A DNA stretch of 64,000 nt, taken from contig JAFVAX010000022.1 in NCBI GenBank assembly GCA_017480285.1, forward strand, positions 1 through 64,000. Direction: 5' to 3'. A program made the position numbers and the translations under genes. Under the pieces are notes generated by a model. That model was given only the letters and a program-made list of their open reading frames with translations, had not been told where the DNA came from and did no database searches. The DNA comes from Paludibacteraceae bacterium (GTDB taxonomy: Bacteria; Bacteroidota; Bacteroidia; Bacteroidales; Paludibacteraceae). The first letter of the stretch is position 1. Every line of letters begins with the position of its first letter. Positions 24,161 through 32,719 of this stretch are shown one piece after another.

Positions 24161-25897
24161 TTATTTAGATTTGAGTCCTCCTTTTGAGGATTTCTTTCGT
24201 TTATCTTTTTCTTTCTCCTCTTTAGCGGCTTTTTCCTCGTCGTCCTGTTCGCTTGTGGCACTTGCTACAGTTGCCTTTCTTTCGGCGTGTTCCACTTGTC
24301 GGAATACATCTTCTTTGTTCATCGGGCGTTCTTCGTTTGCCCAAAAAAAAGCGGAGAGGTTGGCTTGTTTGGGTGGCATATCTTTGAGCGGATACATAGT
24401 GCCTGTCGTGGCTGTGGTGAAAAGCATTCTCTTTATTTCTTCGTTCTCTAAAAAGATTCTGACAAAACTGCTTTGCGTCTTGTTGACACCGGTGAAAGTG
24501 CCGTCATCTTCTTTTGGGTAATAGACTGTTTCTGCGTTACCTTTGACATATATCTGCTTTAATTCACCACTGTCCATATAGGCTATTATCTCTTTGCCTG
24601 ACAGTTGGTTGAAAAACTCAAAGGTCTGCTGTTGGCAGGCAAAAGCATTGCCTAATCCTTCGGCATGTTCCACTTCTTCGTTAGCCAAAAAAACTAATAT
24701 ACTGTCGGCTGCTATCTGTTGGTTGTCGCTCCATATAATGGGCTGTCCGTAGCATCGTAGCATTGAGTCTTTCTCGGTATATACTATTGAGTCGCCAACT
24801 GCTTGCAGGTCTTCTCTGTAAAGCCTTACATGTCTGAAACAGCGCAGTCTGTTGAAACTGGTGTCTGTCCAAGCGGTATCGGGTTTTTGTGCGGTCATAA
24901 CACTATCTATAAGGACGCTGTCTTTCTGAGTGAGCGTCATCCACCGGCTTTTCATCTGTTCTGCATAGATGGTGTCAGCATGAATGTAGGCGTTCAGACT
25001 ATCGCTCCATAGGGTTACGAGTGCGCTATCGGTAGCAAAACCCCACTCATCATTCTCGTAGAACTCGCTGTAATGGCCATTGAGGGTTATCTGATTGGTT
25101 GAGTCCACTACTTCTATGTTGTGCCACAAAAGAGCCTTACCTTGAGCCTTGTCGTAAAACATACTATCGCCCGTCAGGGTAGTGCCATCGTGGTTCCAGA
25201 TAAGCGAGCGGTCGTACATCATCAGTTGGTTTTGCTCGGTGTTGTGCCAGCCGTTGCTTGTATATATTGTTGTCTCTTCTTCGTAAAGAATAACCGCAGG
25301 ACTTACAATTTTGGCAATGTGCGTTTCCGTATTGTAAAGCAGTGTGTCAGAGTCAAGCGTGAACTGCTCGCTACATAGCCTGACATCGGTTTTGAACATA
25401 GCCTGTTTTGTAGGTGGGGTATATTGTCCCCAAAGGCTTGTAAGTGTGTTGGTTGAGTCATTTATTTGTCCTCCGCCGAAATAGTATGCAAGGTCTGCCT
25501 GACGATTATAGTTCAGACTGTCGGTTGTAAGCAGAGTATTGTTGTGTAGCAGTCTGACATTCTTTCGCATGCGGGCGGTTTTTGTGTTGCCGTCGTAATA
25601 CATACGCTCGCTAAAACCTTGCAGAGTATCACCTTGGTTGAGGCGTACATGTCCGAAAGCGTCAAGAGAGTTGTTTTTCTCGTAGTAGTAGGCACTATCG
25701 CAATACATCATTGCATCGTCGTGCCTAAAACACACATTCCCTTTTAGCAGTTGGGCGTCGGGGTGCTTTTCTTCGTCGAATTTCAGCACATCGGAATGTT
25801 CAAGATAAACCATTGTTTGCTTTTGAGCAAATATGCCAAAGCAGACTAAAAGACAAACAACAGTAGTACAATATCTTAATTTATTCCTGAAATACAT
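24161..25897 (-). CDS. OstA-like (LptA/OstA_N) protein, LPS-transport related
   Basis: A 578-aa protein with signal peptide (MYFRNKLRYCTTVVCLLVCFGIFA). OstA/LptA-type beta-jellyroll repeats follow: LLKGNVCFRHDDAMMYCDSA, GHVRLNQGDTLQGFSERMYY, MRKNVRLLHNN, and later GHYSEFYENDEWGFATDSA and IRHVRLYREDLQAVGDSIV-like units. In Bacteroidota this long OstA-like family is thought to act in LPS transport to the outer membrane. The tail (about 545-578) is a run of K and E residues. It follows two PPIases and precedes a beta-barrel, a typical envelope-biogenesis block. Confidence 0.88.
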   Translation of the reverse strand: MYFRNKLRYCTTVVCLLVCFGIFAQKQTMVYLEHSDVLKFDEEKHPDAQLLKGNVCFRHDDAMMYCDSAYYYEKNNSLDAFGHVRLNQGDTLQGFSERMYYDGNTKTARMRKNVRLLHNNTLLTTDSLNYNRQADLAYYFGGGQINDSTNTLTSLWGQYTPPTKQAMFKTDVRLCSEQFTLDSDTLLYNTETHIAKIVSPAVILYEEETTIYTSNGWHNTEQNQLMMYDRSLIWNHDGTTLTGDSMFYDKAQGKALLWHNIEVVDSTNQITLNGHYSEFYENDEWGFATDSALVTLWSDSLNAYIHADTIYAEQMKSRWMTLTQKDSVLIDSVMTAQKPDTAWTDTSFNRLRCFRHVRLYREDLQAVGDSIVYTEKDSMLRCYGQPIIWSDNQQIAADSILVFLANEEVEHAEGLGNAFACQQQTFEFFNQLSGKEIIAYMDSGELKQIYVKGNAETVYYPKEDDGTFTGVNKTQSSFVRIFLENEEIKRMLFTTATTGTMYPLKDMPPKQANLSAFFWANEERPMNKEDVFRQVEHAERKATVASATSEQDDEEKAAKEEKEKDKRKKSSKGGLKSK

Positions 25898-25936
25898 CTA
25901 TTGCAATCCAATATCCAACATTCAACTTCCGACATC

Positions 25937-27280
25937 TCATTTTACCCATCCAGGGTATTCAAAGTCGCATCCGCGCCATTTGGGATCTATAAAAACATAA
26001 GTCTCTTTTTGTTTTTTTGCTATCCATTCTTTGATAAACTTCGTCTTGAGCGACTCTTCGTACATCTGGCGGATAATCTGATAGTCGTCAACGAGGTTTG
26101 CCTTATGTACATTATTTTTCGATTTGAGGCGTACAATGCAACATATTTCCTTGTTTTTCGATTCGTCCATCATGGTGAAGGGCTTGCTTATCTCGCCTAT
26201 GTTCATTTGGTATATTTGTCGTGCCACTTCCGATGGCAGTTCTTGAAACTCAAACTTTGAAGAACCTGTGTTGGGGTTAATCATAAGTCCGGCGTTCATG
26301 GCTGTGTTTTTGTCCTCCGAATACTGGGCAACGCCCTGCTCAAAGGTTATCTGTCCTGAACGAATAAGGTCGGCAATGCTGTCCAAGCGTGATTGAGCCT
26401 TCTGTTTGTCGAGTGCAGACACACGCGGGCGAAGCAGTATATGTCGGCAGTTGATGCGCTCGCCTTTCTTTTCAATGAGTTGGATGATATGAAATCCGTA
26501 TTCCGACTGAACGATACGGCTTACTTTTTTCGGGTCGTTGAGGTTGAAAGCCACTTCTGCAAACTCAGGCACTAACTGACCTTTGCCTACAAAACCGAGT
26601 TCGCCACCGCGTTTGGCACTTTCCGTGTCTTCGGAATAGAGTCGTGCAAGCATAGAGAAATCTGCTTTGCCACTCGTAATGCGCTCTGTGAAATCACGCA
26701 AACGCTCTTTTATACGGTCGATTTCCTCTTTAGGAACAGGCGGGTCGAAACTCAAAATCTGCACTTCCACTTGTGCTGCAATAGTGGGAATAGAGTCCTC
26801 CGGCAGTTTGTTGAAATAGCGGCGTATCTCGGCAGGGGTGGACTTGATGTTTTCAGTCAGTTTCTGCTGCATCTGCTGTATAATCATCTGATTACGCACA
26901 TTCGTGGTCAGTTCTTCGCGTATCTCTGAAAGCGACTTACGAAAGTATTCTTCCATCTTTTCTTGCGAGCCGATTTGCGAGATGTAGTAGTTGATACGCA
27001 TCTCAACTTGGTGATTAACAGTGTTGTCGCTCACCTCTACGGAGTCTAATTCCGCTTGGTGCAGAAAAAGTTTCTGAATGGCAATCTGTTCAGGGATGAT
27101 GCAGTAAGGGTCGCCTGAGAATTGCTGACCTTCGTACTGGGCACGCAGACGCTCCTCTTCCACTTCGCTTCGAAGTATAGCCTCATCGCCTACTATCCAA
27201 ACGACTTCATCAATGACTTGTTGGGCATAAAAAGTTGTGGCTAAACACAAGAGCAACAGTATGTTTAGTGTTTTTTTCAT
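25937..27280 (-). CDS. SurA-like periplasmic peptidyl-prolyl isomerase/chaperone
   Basis: A 447-aa exported protein (signal MKKTLNILLLLCLATTFYAQ). The N-terminal SurA chaperone region (VDEVVWIVGDEAILRSEVEEE) is followed by two parvulin domains. The first, about 170-290, contains YSEDTESAKRGGELGFVGKG and EYGFHIIQLIEKKGERI. The second, about 290-390, contains CRHILLRPRVS, YSEDKNTAMNAGLM and IGEISKPFTM. It is predicted to chaperone outer-membrane proteins. It lies directly downstream of a second PPIase-like lipoprotein and upstream of the OstA-like gene. Confidence 0.93.
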   Translation of the reverse strand: MKKTLNILLLLCLATTFYAQQVIDEVVWIVGDEAILRSEVEEERLRAQYEGQQFSGDPYCIIPEQIAIQKLFLHQAELDSVEVSDNTVNHQVEMRINYYISQIGSQEKMEEYFRKSLSEIREELTTNVRNQMIIQQMQQKLTENIKSTPAEIRRYFNKLPEDSIPTIAAQVEVQILSFDPPVPKEEIDRIKERLRDFTERITSGKADFSMLARLYSEDTESAKRGGELGFVGKGQLVPEFAEVAFNLNDPKKVSRIVQSEYGFHIIQLIEKKGERINCRHILLRPRVSALDKQKAQSRLDSIADLIRSGQITFEQGVAQYSEDKNTAMNAGLMINPNTGSSKFEFQELPSEVARQIYQMNIGEISKPFTMMDESKNKEICCIVRLKSKNNVHKANLVDDYQIIRQMYEESLKTKFIKEWIAKKQKETYVFIDPKWRGCDFEYPGWVK

Positions 27281-27295
27281 ATTCTCGAAAAGGTG

Positions 27296-28159
27296 TTAGT
27301 TTTCAATTAGTATTTTGCCTCGTTTGACAGATTGTTGGAAAAGTTGTTTCCTTCTGTCTTCAAGATATTTTTGTTTTCGGTTTTGCAATATGGCAGACTC
27401 TATGTATGGCGTTGCGAAACTTAGTGGCATTGCATCTTTCTCTTTGAGCATATCGCTTACAAAGAAATAATAAGCGTTCGCAGAGTCTGTCTTTTCAATT
27501 ACTTGGTTGATTTGCAACTTCTTTTTATCCAATGTAGGGATATAAGAGGTAAGCGAGTACCACGATATCCACTGTTCTAACGACAGGTCGTATGCCGAAG
27601 CAAACTGATAGGCATACTTCTCTATCTTCTCAAGGTTTTCTATCGTTGGGTCTTTAAGCCATAGTGGCAGTTTACGGCGGTCGGGCGCATCTTGAGGAAC
27701 GATAAGCAGAATACCTTTTAGTAGCGGTTCCCTCAAAACAAATTCATCAGTATGACTGTCATAATATGCTTGCAACTCTTCTTGAGATACTTGTTTGTTC
27801 ATATCTTCCTCAATAACAGTCTGTTCCCAATCGTTGATATAAAGTGAACGGCGATATTGCTCCACAAGGGCTTCTATTTGCTTTGAGTTTTTTGATTCAC
27901 TTCTCGCTTTCTCAGACAGCACAATGTCGGTTGCCCATTTTTTTATATACTCCTCGGCAAGGCGCAGACTGTCTTCTGAAGAGTTGGCATCTATCGTTGC
28001 CATACTCACTTCATCTGCATACAATGCCTTTTCGCCCACACGAGCCACTGCATCGCCCAAACGATAAGATTTTATTTTGCTACAACCGAAAAAAATAAAC
28101 ATTGCAGAAAGTAGCAAAATAAGTTTATCCGTGTCTATATGTTTGACCTTTTTCCACAT
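27296..28159 (-). CDS. Lipoprotein of the SurA/PpiC N-terminal-domain type
   Basis: A 287-aa lipoprotein: a hydrophobic segment ends in a lipobox-like FFGC near residue 25, after an unusually long polar N-terminus (MWKKVKHIDTDKLILLL). The body has the helical SurA-N pattern (AVARVGEKALYADEVSMATI, ADIVLSEKARSESK-like, EELQAYYDSHTDEFVLREP) but no clear second parvulin domain. It is probably a periplasmic chaperone partner of the following SurA-like protein (15-bp gap). Its promoter is so close that the message should carry only about 4 nt before the ATG. Confidence 0.82.
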   Translation of the reverse strand: MWKKVKHIDTDKLILLLSAMFIFFGCSKIKSYRLGDAVARVGEKALYADEVSMATIDANSSEDSLRLAEEYIKKWATDIVLSEKARSESKNSKQIEALVEQYRRSLYINDWEQTVIEEDMNKQVSQEELQAYYDSHTDEFVLREPLLKGILLIVPQDAPDRRKLPLWLKDPTIENLEKIEKYAYQFASAYDLSLEQWISWYSLTSYIPTLDKKKLQINQVIEKTDSANAYYFFVSDMLKEKDAMPLSFATPYIESAILQNRKQKYLEDRRKQLFQQSVKRGKILIEN

Positions 28160-28166
28160 ATCGCTA

Positions 28167-28198
28167 CAAATTTACAAAAATTACACCAAATTTACAAA
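28167..28198 (-). promoter_or_regulatory. Promoter for the PPIase/OstA operon
   Basis: On the minus strand, TTTG (28198-28195), a 20-bp spacer and TAAATTTG (28174-28167). The ATG lies 8 bases past the box. Confidence 0.75.
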
Positions 28199-28298
28199 AA
28201 TACTTTTTTAACTTGAAGATTATTGATAAATTTTTTATAAAAATGTTCTTGATAAATGAGGTAAAAGTATAAAAAACAAAGTGGAAAAAGTATAAATA

Positions 28299-28324
28299 CA
28301 AAAAACCGTCTTTTTTAAGACGGC
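28299..28324 (-). terminator. Terminator of tRNA-Arg
   Basis: On the minus strand, CCGTCTT (28323-28317) and AAGACGG (28312-28306) form a perfect stem with a short A-rich loop. TTTTTT follows. Confidence 0.85.
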
Positions 28325-28330
28325 TTCTTG

Positions 28331-28404
28331 TGATCCATGCAGGATTCAAACCTGCAACCCCCACATCCGTAGTGTGGTACTCTATTCAGTTGAGCTAATG
28401 GACC
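28331..28404 (-). tRNA. tRNA-Arg (anticodon ACG)
   Basis: Cloverleaf on the minus strand: acceptor GGTCCAT/ATGGATC with one G-U pair, D-arm TAGCTCAACTGAATAGA, and anticodon stem CCACA/TGTGG around CTACGGA. The T-arm contains GGTTTGAATCC and the discriminator is A, with no encoded CCA. The ACG anticodon implies A34-to-inosine editing to read CGN codons. Confidence 0.96.
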
Positions 28405-28458
28405 GATACTCTTGCTTTCTCCATTATGAAGAGCATTACTCTCCCACAAAAGCGATTG

Positions 28459-28490
28459 CAAAGATACTACATTTTTTTTAATTTTCCAAA
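28459..28490 (-). promoter_or_regulatory. Promoter for tRNA-Arg
   Basis: On the minus strand, TTTG (28490-28487), a 20-bp spacer and TATCTTTG (28466-28459). The box is identical to those of both tRNA(CAT) genes. Confidence 0.75.
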
Positions 28491-28504
28491 TTTTTTTTAA
28501 CTTT

Positions 28505-28536
28505 TTTGCTATTGTGCAAGAAAAAACGTATCTTTG
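28505..28536 (+). promoter_or_regulatory. Promoter for panD-tgt-lptG
   Basis: TTTG (28505-28508), a 20-bp spacer and TATCTTTG (28529-28536). It is back-to-back with the tRNA-Arg promoter. Confidence 0.75.
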
Positions 28537-28564
28537 TAGGGTATTTTCCAAAAATTTAATAAAT

Positions 28565-28915
28565 ATGTTTCTATCCATATTAAAGTCAAAGATACATCGT
28601 GTAACTGTAACTGAGGCAAATCTTGATTACATAGGTTCCGTAACCATCGACGAGGACTTGATGGATGCTTCGGGTATCATTGCCGGCGAGAAAGTCAGCA
28701 TCGTTGACAATACCAACGGCTCGCGTCTTGAGACCTATACTATACCGGGTAAGCGCGGGTCGGGTTGCATCTGTATCAATGGTGCAGCCGCCCATTTGGT
28801 CAAACCCGGTGACATAGTCATCATTATGTCGTATGCCTTGATGACACCCGAAGAAGCAAAGGCGTTTAAGCCACAAGTTATTTTTCCCGAAACAACAACT
28901 AATCGTTTGCTCTAA
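28565..28915 (+). CDS. panD: Aspartate 1-decarboxylase
   Basis: Makes beta-alanine for pantothenate and CoA. The 116-aa proenzyme self-cleaves between G24 and S25 in DYIGS to form the pyruvoyl group. [20 protein letters not shown] and [20 protein letters not shown] family segments are present. The frame is open 17 codons further upstream, but that stretch overlaps the promoter, so the ATG at 28565 is used. Its stop TAA overlaps the tgt ATG (TAATG). Confidence 0.96.
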   Translation: MFLSILKSKIHRVTVTEANLDYIGSVTIDEDLMDASGIIAGEKVSIVDNTNGSRLETYTIPGKRGSGCICINGAAAHLVKPGDIVIIMSYALMTPEEAKAFKPQVIFPETTTNRLL

Positions 28916-30048
28916 TGCCGTTCTTTACACTGCAACATACCGACAGTATGTCGTGGGCGCGGGCAGGGGAGATTCTGACCGACCATGGCATAATAAAAAC
29001 ACCTATCTTTATGCCCGTAGGTACAGTCGGTACGGTCAAGGGCATACATTTTCGTGATTTAGAGAACGATATTAAAGCGCAGATAATTCTCGGCAATACA
29101 TATCATTTGCTGCTTCGTCCCGGGACATATATACTCCAAAAAGCCGGTGGGTTGCACAAGTTCGAAGGTTGGACCCGACCTATACTGACCGACTCGGGCG
29201 GGTATCAGGTTTTTTCGCTCACTTCGCTTAGAAAGATGAAAGAGGAAGGAGTGGCTTTCAGTTCGCATATCGATGGCAGAAAACTTTTCTTTACGCCTGA
29301 AAATGTGATGGATACAGAGCGGCTCATAGGTGCCGACATAATGATGGCATTCGACGAATGTACACCCGGTACGGCGGACTTCTCATACGCTAAACAATCA
29401 ATGGAAAGAACGCATCGCTGGCTTGACCGCTGTATTGCCCGTTTTGACTCTACCGAACCGCTCTATGGCTACAAGCAACACCTGTTTCCAATCGTTCAAG
29501 GTTGTGTCTATCCCGAACTCAGACAAGAGGCTGCCAAACGCTTAAGAGACTTAGACAGAGATGGTTATGCCATCGGAGGTTTGGCTGTTGGTGAGCCTGA
29601 GCAGAAGATGTATGAGATGATTGAAGTTGTTAATGCCATTCTGCCACAAGACAAACCTCGTTATCTTATGGGAGTGGGTACGCCTTGGAACATACTTGAA
29701 GCGATAGAGAGAGGGGTTGATATGTTTGACTGTGTGATGCCGACGCGCAACGGGCGTAACGGTATGATATTCACTCGTGAAGGTGTGATGAATATGCGCA
29801 ACAAGAAGTGGGAAGACGATTTTACGGAACTTGACCCCAATGGGACTTCGTTTGTGGACCATGCTTATACCCGTGCGTATGTTCGCCATCTTATCCACGC
29901 TGAAGAGATGCTCGGGTTGGAGATCCTCTCGCTTCATAATCTGACCTTTTATCTATGGCTTGTGGGTGAGGCAAGAGAGCATATCTTGGCAGGAGATTTC
30001 AAACATTGGAAAGACAGTATAATGCCTGATTTAAAAAAAAGACTGTGA
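28915..30048 (+). CDS. tgt: Queuine/preQ1 tRNA-guanine transglycosylase, without the usual zinc cysteines
   Basis: Exchanges G34 for preQ1 in tRNAs with GUN anticodons. The 377-aa sequence has the first catalytic Asp in ILTDSGGYQVFSL and the base-recognition QGCVYPELR and GGLAVGE. The nucleophile Asp is in DMFDCVMPTRNGRNG. The zinc site is degenerate: where the family has D-P-x-C-x-C-x-x-C, this protein reads DPNGTSFVDH, with no cysteines, although the later His (LSLHNLTFY) is kept. The rest is intact, so activity may survive. It overlaps panD and the lptG-like gene, indicating an operon. Confidence 0.95.
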   Translation: MPFFTLQHTDSMSWARAGEILTDHGIIKTPIFMPVGTVGTVKGIHFRDLENDIKAQIILGNTYHLLLRPGTYILQKAGGLHKFEGWTRPILTDSGGYQVFSLTSLRKMKEEGVAFSSHIDGRKLFFTPENVMDTERLIGADIMMAFDECTPGTADFSYAKQSMERTHRWLDRCIARFDSTEPLYGYKQHLFPIVQGCVYPELRQEAAKRLRDLDRDGYAIGGLAVGEPEQKMYEMIEVVNAILPQDKPRYLMGVGTPWNILEAIERGVDMFDCVMPTRNGRNGMIFTREGVMNMRNKKWEDDFTELDPNGTSFVDHAYTRAYVRHLIHAEEMLGLEILSLHNLTFYLWLVGEAREHILAGDFKHWKDSIMPDLKKRL

Positions 30049-31118
30049 AGCGGTTAGACCGTTATATTATCTTTAAGTTTCTCGGCACATTCTTCTTCTC
30101 GATAGTGCTCATAATGGCTATTGCCATAGTGTTCGACCTGACGGAAAAGATGGACGACTTCTACGAGGCGCAACTTACTTGGCAGGAAGTGATAATGGGC
30201 TATTATATTTATTTCGTGCCATACTATATGAACATGTTCAGTTCGTTGTTCATATTCATCTCAGTTATTTTCTTTACCAGCAAGTTGGCTGCCAACTCCG
30301 AGATAATCGCAATTTTGGCGGCAGGAGTGAGTTTTCGGCGTTTGATGTTACCTTATTTTCTGTCAGCATTGTTGCTTTTCATAATGTCGTTCCTGATGGC
30401 GGGATATATCATTCCGCCGGCATCAGGTAAGTTGCTGAGTTTCGAAGACAAGTATGTATCAAAATTCAAGTCGGAGAATGTGCGTAATGTGCAGATGGAG
30501 TTGGAACCCGGACTTGTGCTATATATCGAGTCTTTCCAAAAACGCTCTAACTCGGGTGTGCGTACTTCGCTTGAAAGGTTCGAAGGCAAGTCGTTACGCT
30601 CAAGAATAACAGCCCAAGCCATCCGCTACGACTCGCTTTATTACTGGCATTTTGATCAATATGAGAAGCGCGACTTTGATGGTCTGCACGAGAACATTGA
30701 GCGTGGAGCAAGGTTAGATACTGTGTTGCAGATTCAGCCATACGAGTTGTTTATAACCGCCGAAGAGGCACAACAGATGACCAACCCTGAACTACGTGAG
30801 CATATCAACAAACAGCGTGAACGAGGCACAGGCAATGTACAAGCCTTTGAAACAGAGTGGCATAAGCGACTTGCTTCGCCACTTGCCGCTTTCATTATGA
30901 CACTGTTAGGTGTTACTCTGTCATGCCGGAAATCAAAAGGCGGTATGGGAAAGAACCTTGGTATAGGACTTACACTCTCTGCAGGATATATTTTGTTTTC
31001 GACCGTCTCGACCACTTTTGCAGTATCAGGCAGTATGACACCCTTTATGGCAGTATGGTTGCCAAACTTTATTTTTCTTGCCATTGGTATATTCCTCTAT
31101 ATCCAAGCCCCTAAATAA
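30045..31118 (+). CDS. LptF/LptG family LPS export permease (YjgP/YjgQ)
   Basis: A 357-aa inner-membrane protein. The N-terminus is typical of the family (KRLDRYIIFKFLGTFFFSIV), with membrane segments near 13-33, 60-80 and 100-120. A periplasmic jellyroll domain spans about 130-270, and C-terminal helices contain SPLAAFIMTLLGVTLSCRKS. It should form the LptB-FG transporter that pulls LPS from the inner membrane. Whether it is F or G cannot be told. The start is GTG at 30045, overlapping the tgt stop as GTGA. Confidence 0.93.
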   Translation: MKRLDRYIIFKFLGTFFFSIVLIMAIAIVFDLTEKMDDFYEAQLTWQEVIMGYYIYFVPYYMNMFSSLFIFISVIFFTSKLAANSEIIAILAAGVSFRRLMLPYFLSALLLFIMSFLMAGYIIPPASGKLLSFEDKYVSKFKSENVRNVQMELEPGLVLYIESFQKRSNSGVRTSLERFEGKSLRSRITAQAIRYDSLYYWHFDQYEKRDFDGLHENIERGARLDTVLQIQPYELFITAEEAQQMTNPELREHINKQRERGTGNVQAFETEWHKRLASPLAAFIMTLLGVTLSCRKSKGGMGKNLGIGLTLSAGYILFSTVSTTFAVSGSMTPFMAVWLPNFIFLAIGIFLYIQAPK

Positions 31119-31133
31119 TATGTAAAGATTAAT

Positions 31134-32621
31134 ATGAATGAAAAAGAACTATATGAATTGCTTGCCACGGACGAGAGTTATCGCATAGAGCGTACCATTT
31201 CTACAAATGATATGGACAAATTCCAAGAAGCGATATGTGCTTTTGCCAATGACCTACCTGTACAGCGCAAACACGGCTATCTGCTGATTGGTGTTGATGA
31301 CAAAGGAAAGATAAGTGGCTTGAAAGTGGATGATGCCTTGATGAAACGCATAAGCGGAATTCGTTCGGATGGAAATATACTGCCGTTACCTATTATGACA
31401 ACGGAGAAAGTGGAAACGGCAGATGGTGATGTTCTTGTTGTGGATGTTACTCCTTCTTTTGACACTCCGGTTAGGTATCGTGGTCGCACTTTCGTTCGTA
31501 TTGGTCCAAGACGCGATATTGCATCTCGCGAAGAAGAGCGTATATTGGCAGAACGTTGCTCTGCATCATTACCTACTTTTGACACATATCCTTGTCGTGA
31601 AGCCACTTTAGATGATATAGATGTAGATACTATACGAAGCGAATATCTGCCACGTGCTATTGCACAGGATGTCCTGATACACGACGACCGCCCTATAGAA
31701 GAACAGTTAGCGGCACTGCATCTATATAACACACAGTGGCATTGCCCTACATACGCAGCACTTATTATGTTCGGTAAGAACCCGCGTTTCTTTATGCCGG
31801 GTGACTTAATTCAGTTCGTTCGATTTGAGGGTAACGACAATGGAGGAAAGATACTAAATGAACGGCGTTTTGAAGGTGCATTATATACGGTCTTGCCTCG
31901 TTTAGAGAGTTTCATACAAGATGCTATCATTACCAAGCGACCGGTGCCGATAAGCATACTGCGGGAGAAAGATGTGTATAATTACCCCTTCAAGGCACTG
32001 CGTGAACTATTGATGAATGCATTGATGCACCGTGATTATCAGGCTAATACCCCTACACGATTGTATCAGTACGACGGCCATATCGAGATACTGAATCCCG
32101 GAGGACTATATGGTCAGGCACGCCCGGAGAACTTTCCTAACGTTAACGACTATCGCAATAGTGTAATCGCAGAGATGATGCGTACGCTTAGTTATGTTAA
32201 TATGTTCAACCATGGCATACGAGAAGTCAAATCGTTGCTCAACGAAAACGGCAATCCGAAACCGCAGTTCAAAGTTGATTATATCACTGCTTTTGCCGTA
32301 GAAATACCTATTGCTGCAGATAACGAAAATGTAGAAAACGACCAACTTGTACAAGAACTTGTTACACACTTGTCATGGCAAGTTAAAGCATTGATTATGA
32401 GTTTTAATAGTTCAGAAAAATCGGCTCTTGATCTTCAACTTGTCACTAACTTGTCACCTAAAAGTTTACCGCTATTCAGAAAGCAATTTATATATCCAGC
32501 AATAGAATCAAGTTTAGTAGCAATGACTCAGCCGGACAAACCAAAAAGTTCGAAGCAAAAGTATTGTTTGACAGCTTTAGGCGAAGCAGTAAAAAAAGTA
32601 TTAGTACAAAATTCAAAGTAA
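31134..32621 (+). CDS. AlbA_2 (AAA-4/Schlafen-like) DNA-binding domain protein with ATPase-like C-terminal half
   Basis: A 495-aa protein of the family often labelled putative transcriptional regulator or RecG-related helicase. It has the N-terminal AlbA_2 fold (FANDLPVQRKHGYLLIGVDD, FVRIGPRRDIASREEE). A central HATPase_c_4-like region follows (NYPFKALRELLMNALMHRDY, GHIEILNPGGLYG), and then a winged-helix-like C-terminus (DLQLVTNLSPKSLPLFRKQF). Such proteins occur in accessory and defence contexts, but the function is not settled. It stands between lptG-like and uvrB genes, 15 bp after the former, and looks like the one accessory gene in this stretch. Confidence 0.82.
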   Translation: MNEKELYELLATDESYRIERTISTNDMDKFQEAICAFANDLPVQRKHGYLLIGVDDKGKISGLKVDDALMKRISGIRSDGNILPLPIMTTEKVETADGDVLVVDVTPSFDTPVRYRGRTFVRIGPRRDIASREEERILAERCSASLPTFDTYPCREATLDDIDVDTIRSEYLPRAIAQDVLIHDDRPIEEQLAALHLYNTQWHCPTYAALIMFGKNPRFFMPGDLIQFVRFEGNDNGGKILNERRFEGALYTVLPRLESFIQDAIITKRPVPISILREKDVYNYPFKALRELLMNALMHRDYQANTPTRLYQYDGHIEILNPGGLYGQARPENFPNVNDYRNSVIAEMMRTLSYVNMFNHGIREVKSLLNENGNPKPQFKVDYITAFAVEIPIAADNENVENDQLVQELVTHLSWQVKALIMSFNSSEKSALDLQLVTNLSPKSLPLFRKQFIYPAIESSLVAMTQPDKPKSSKQKYCLTALGEAVKKVLVQNSK

Positions 32622-32719
32622 GGCCTATGACCAGCGAATTGCTACATTCTCAAAGCGCATTGTAGAGCACTTGCGCAGAGATATGAGATAACCCTTTCAT
32701 ACAATACGGAGAATAATAT

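Noticed and set aside
28514..28564. 17-codon extension of panD
   Set aside because: It lies over the promoter and first transcribed bases, and the PanD family starts at [10 protein letters not shown].
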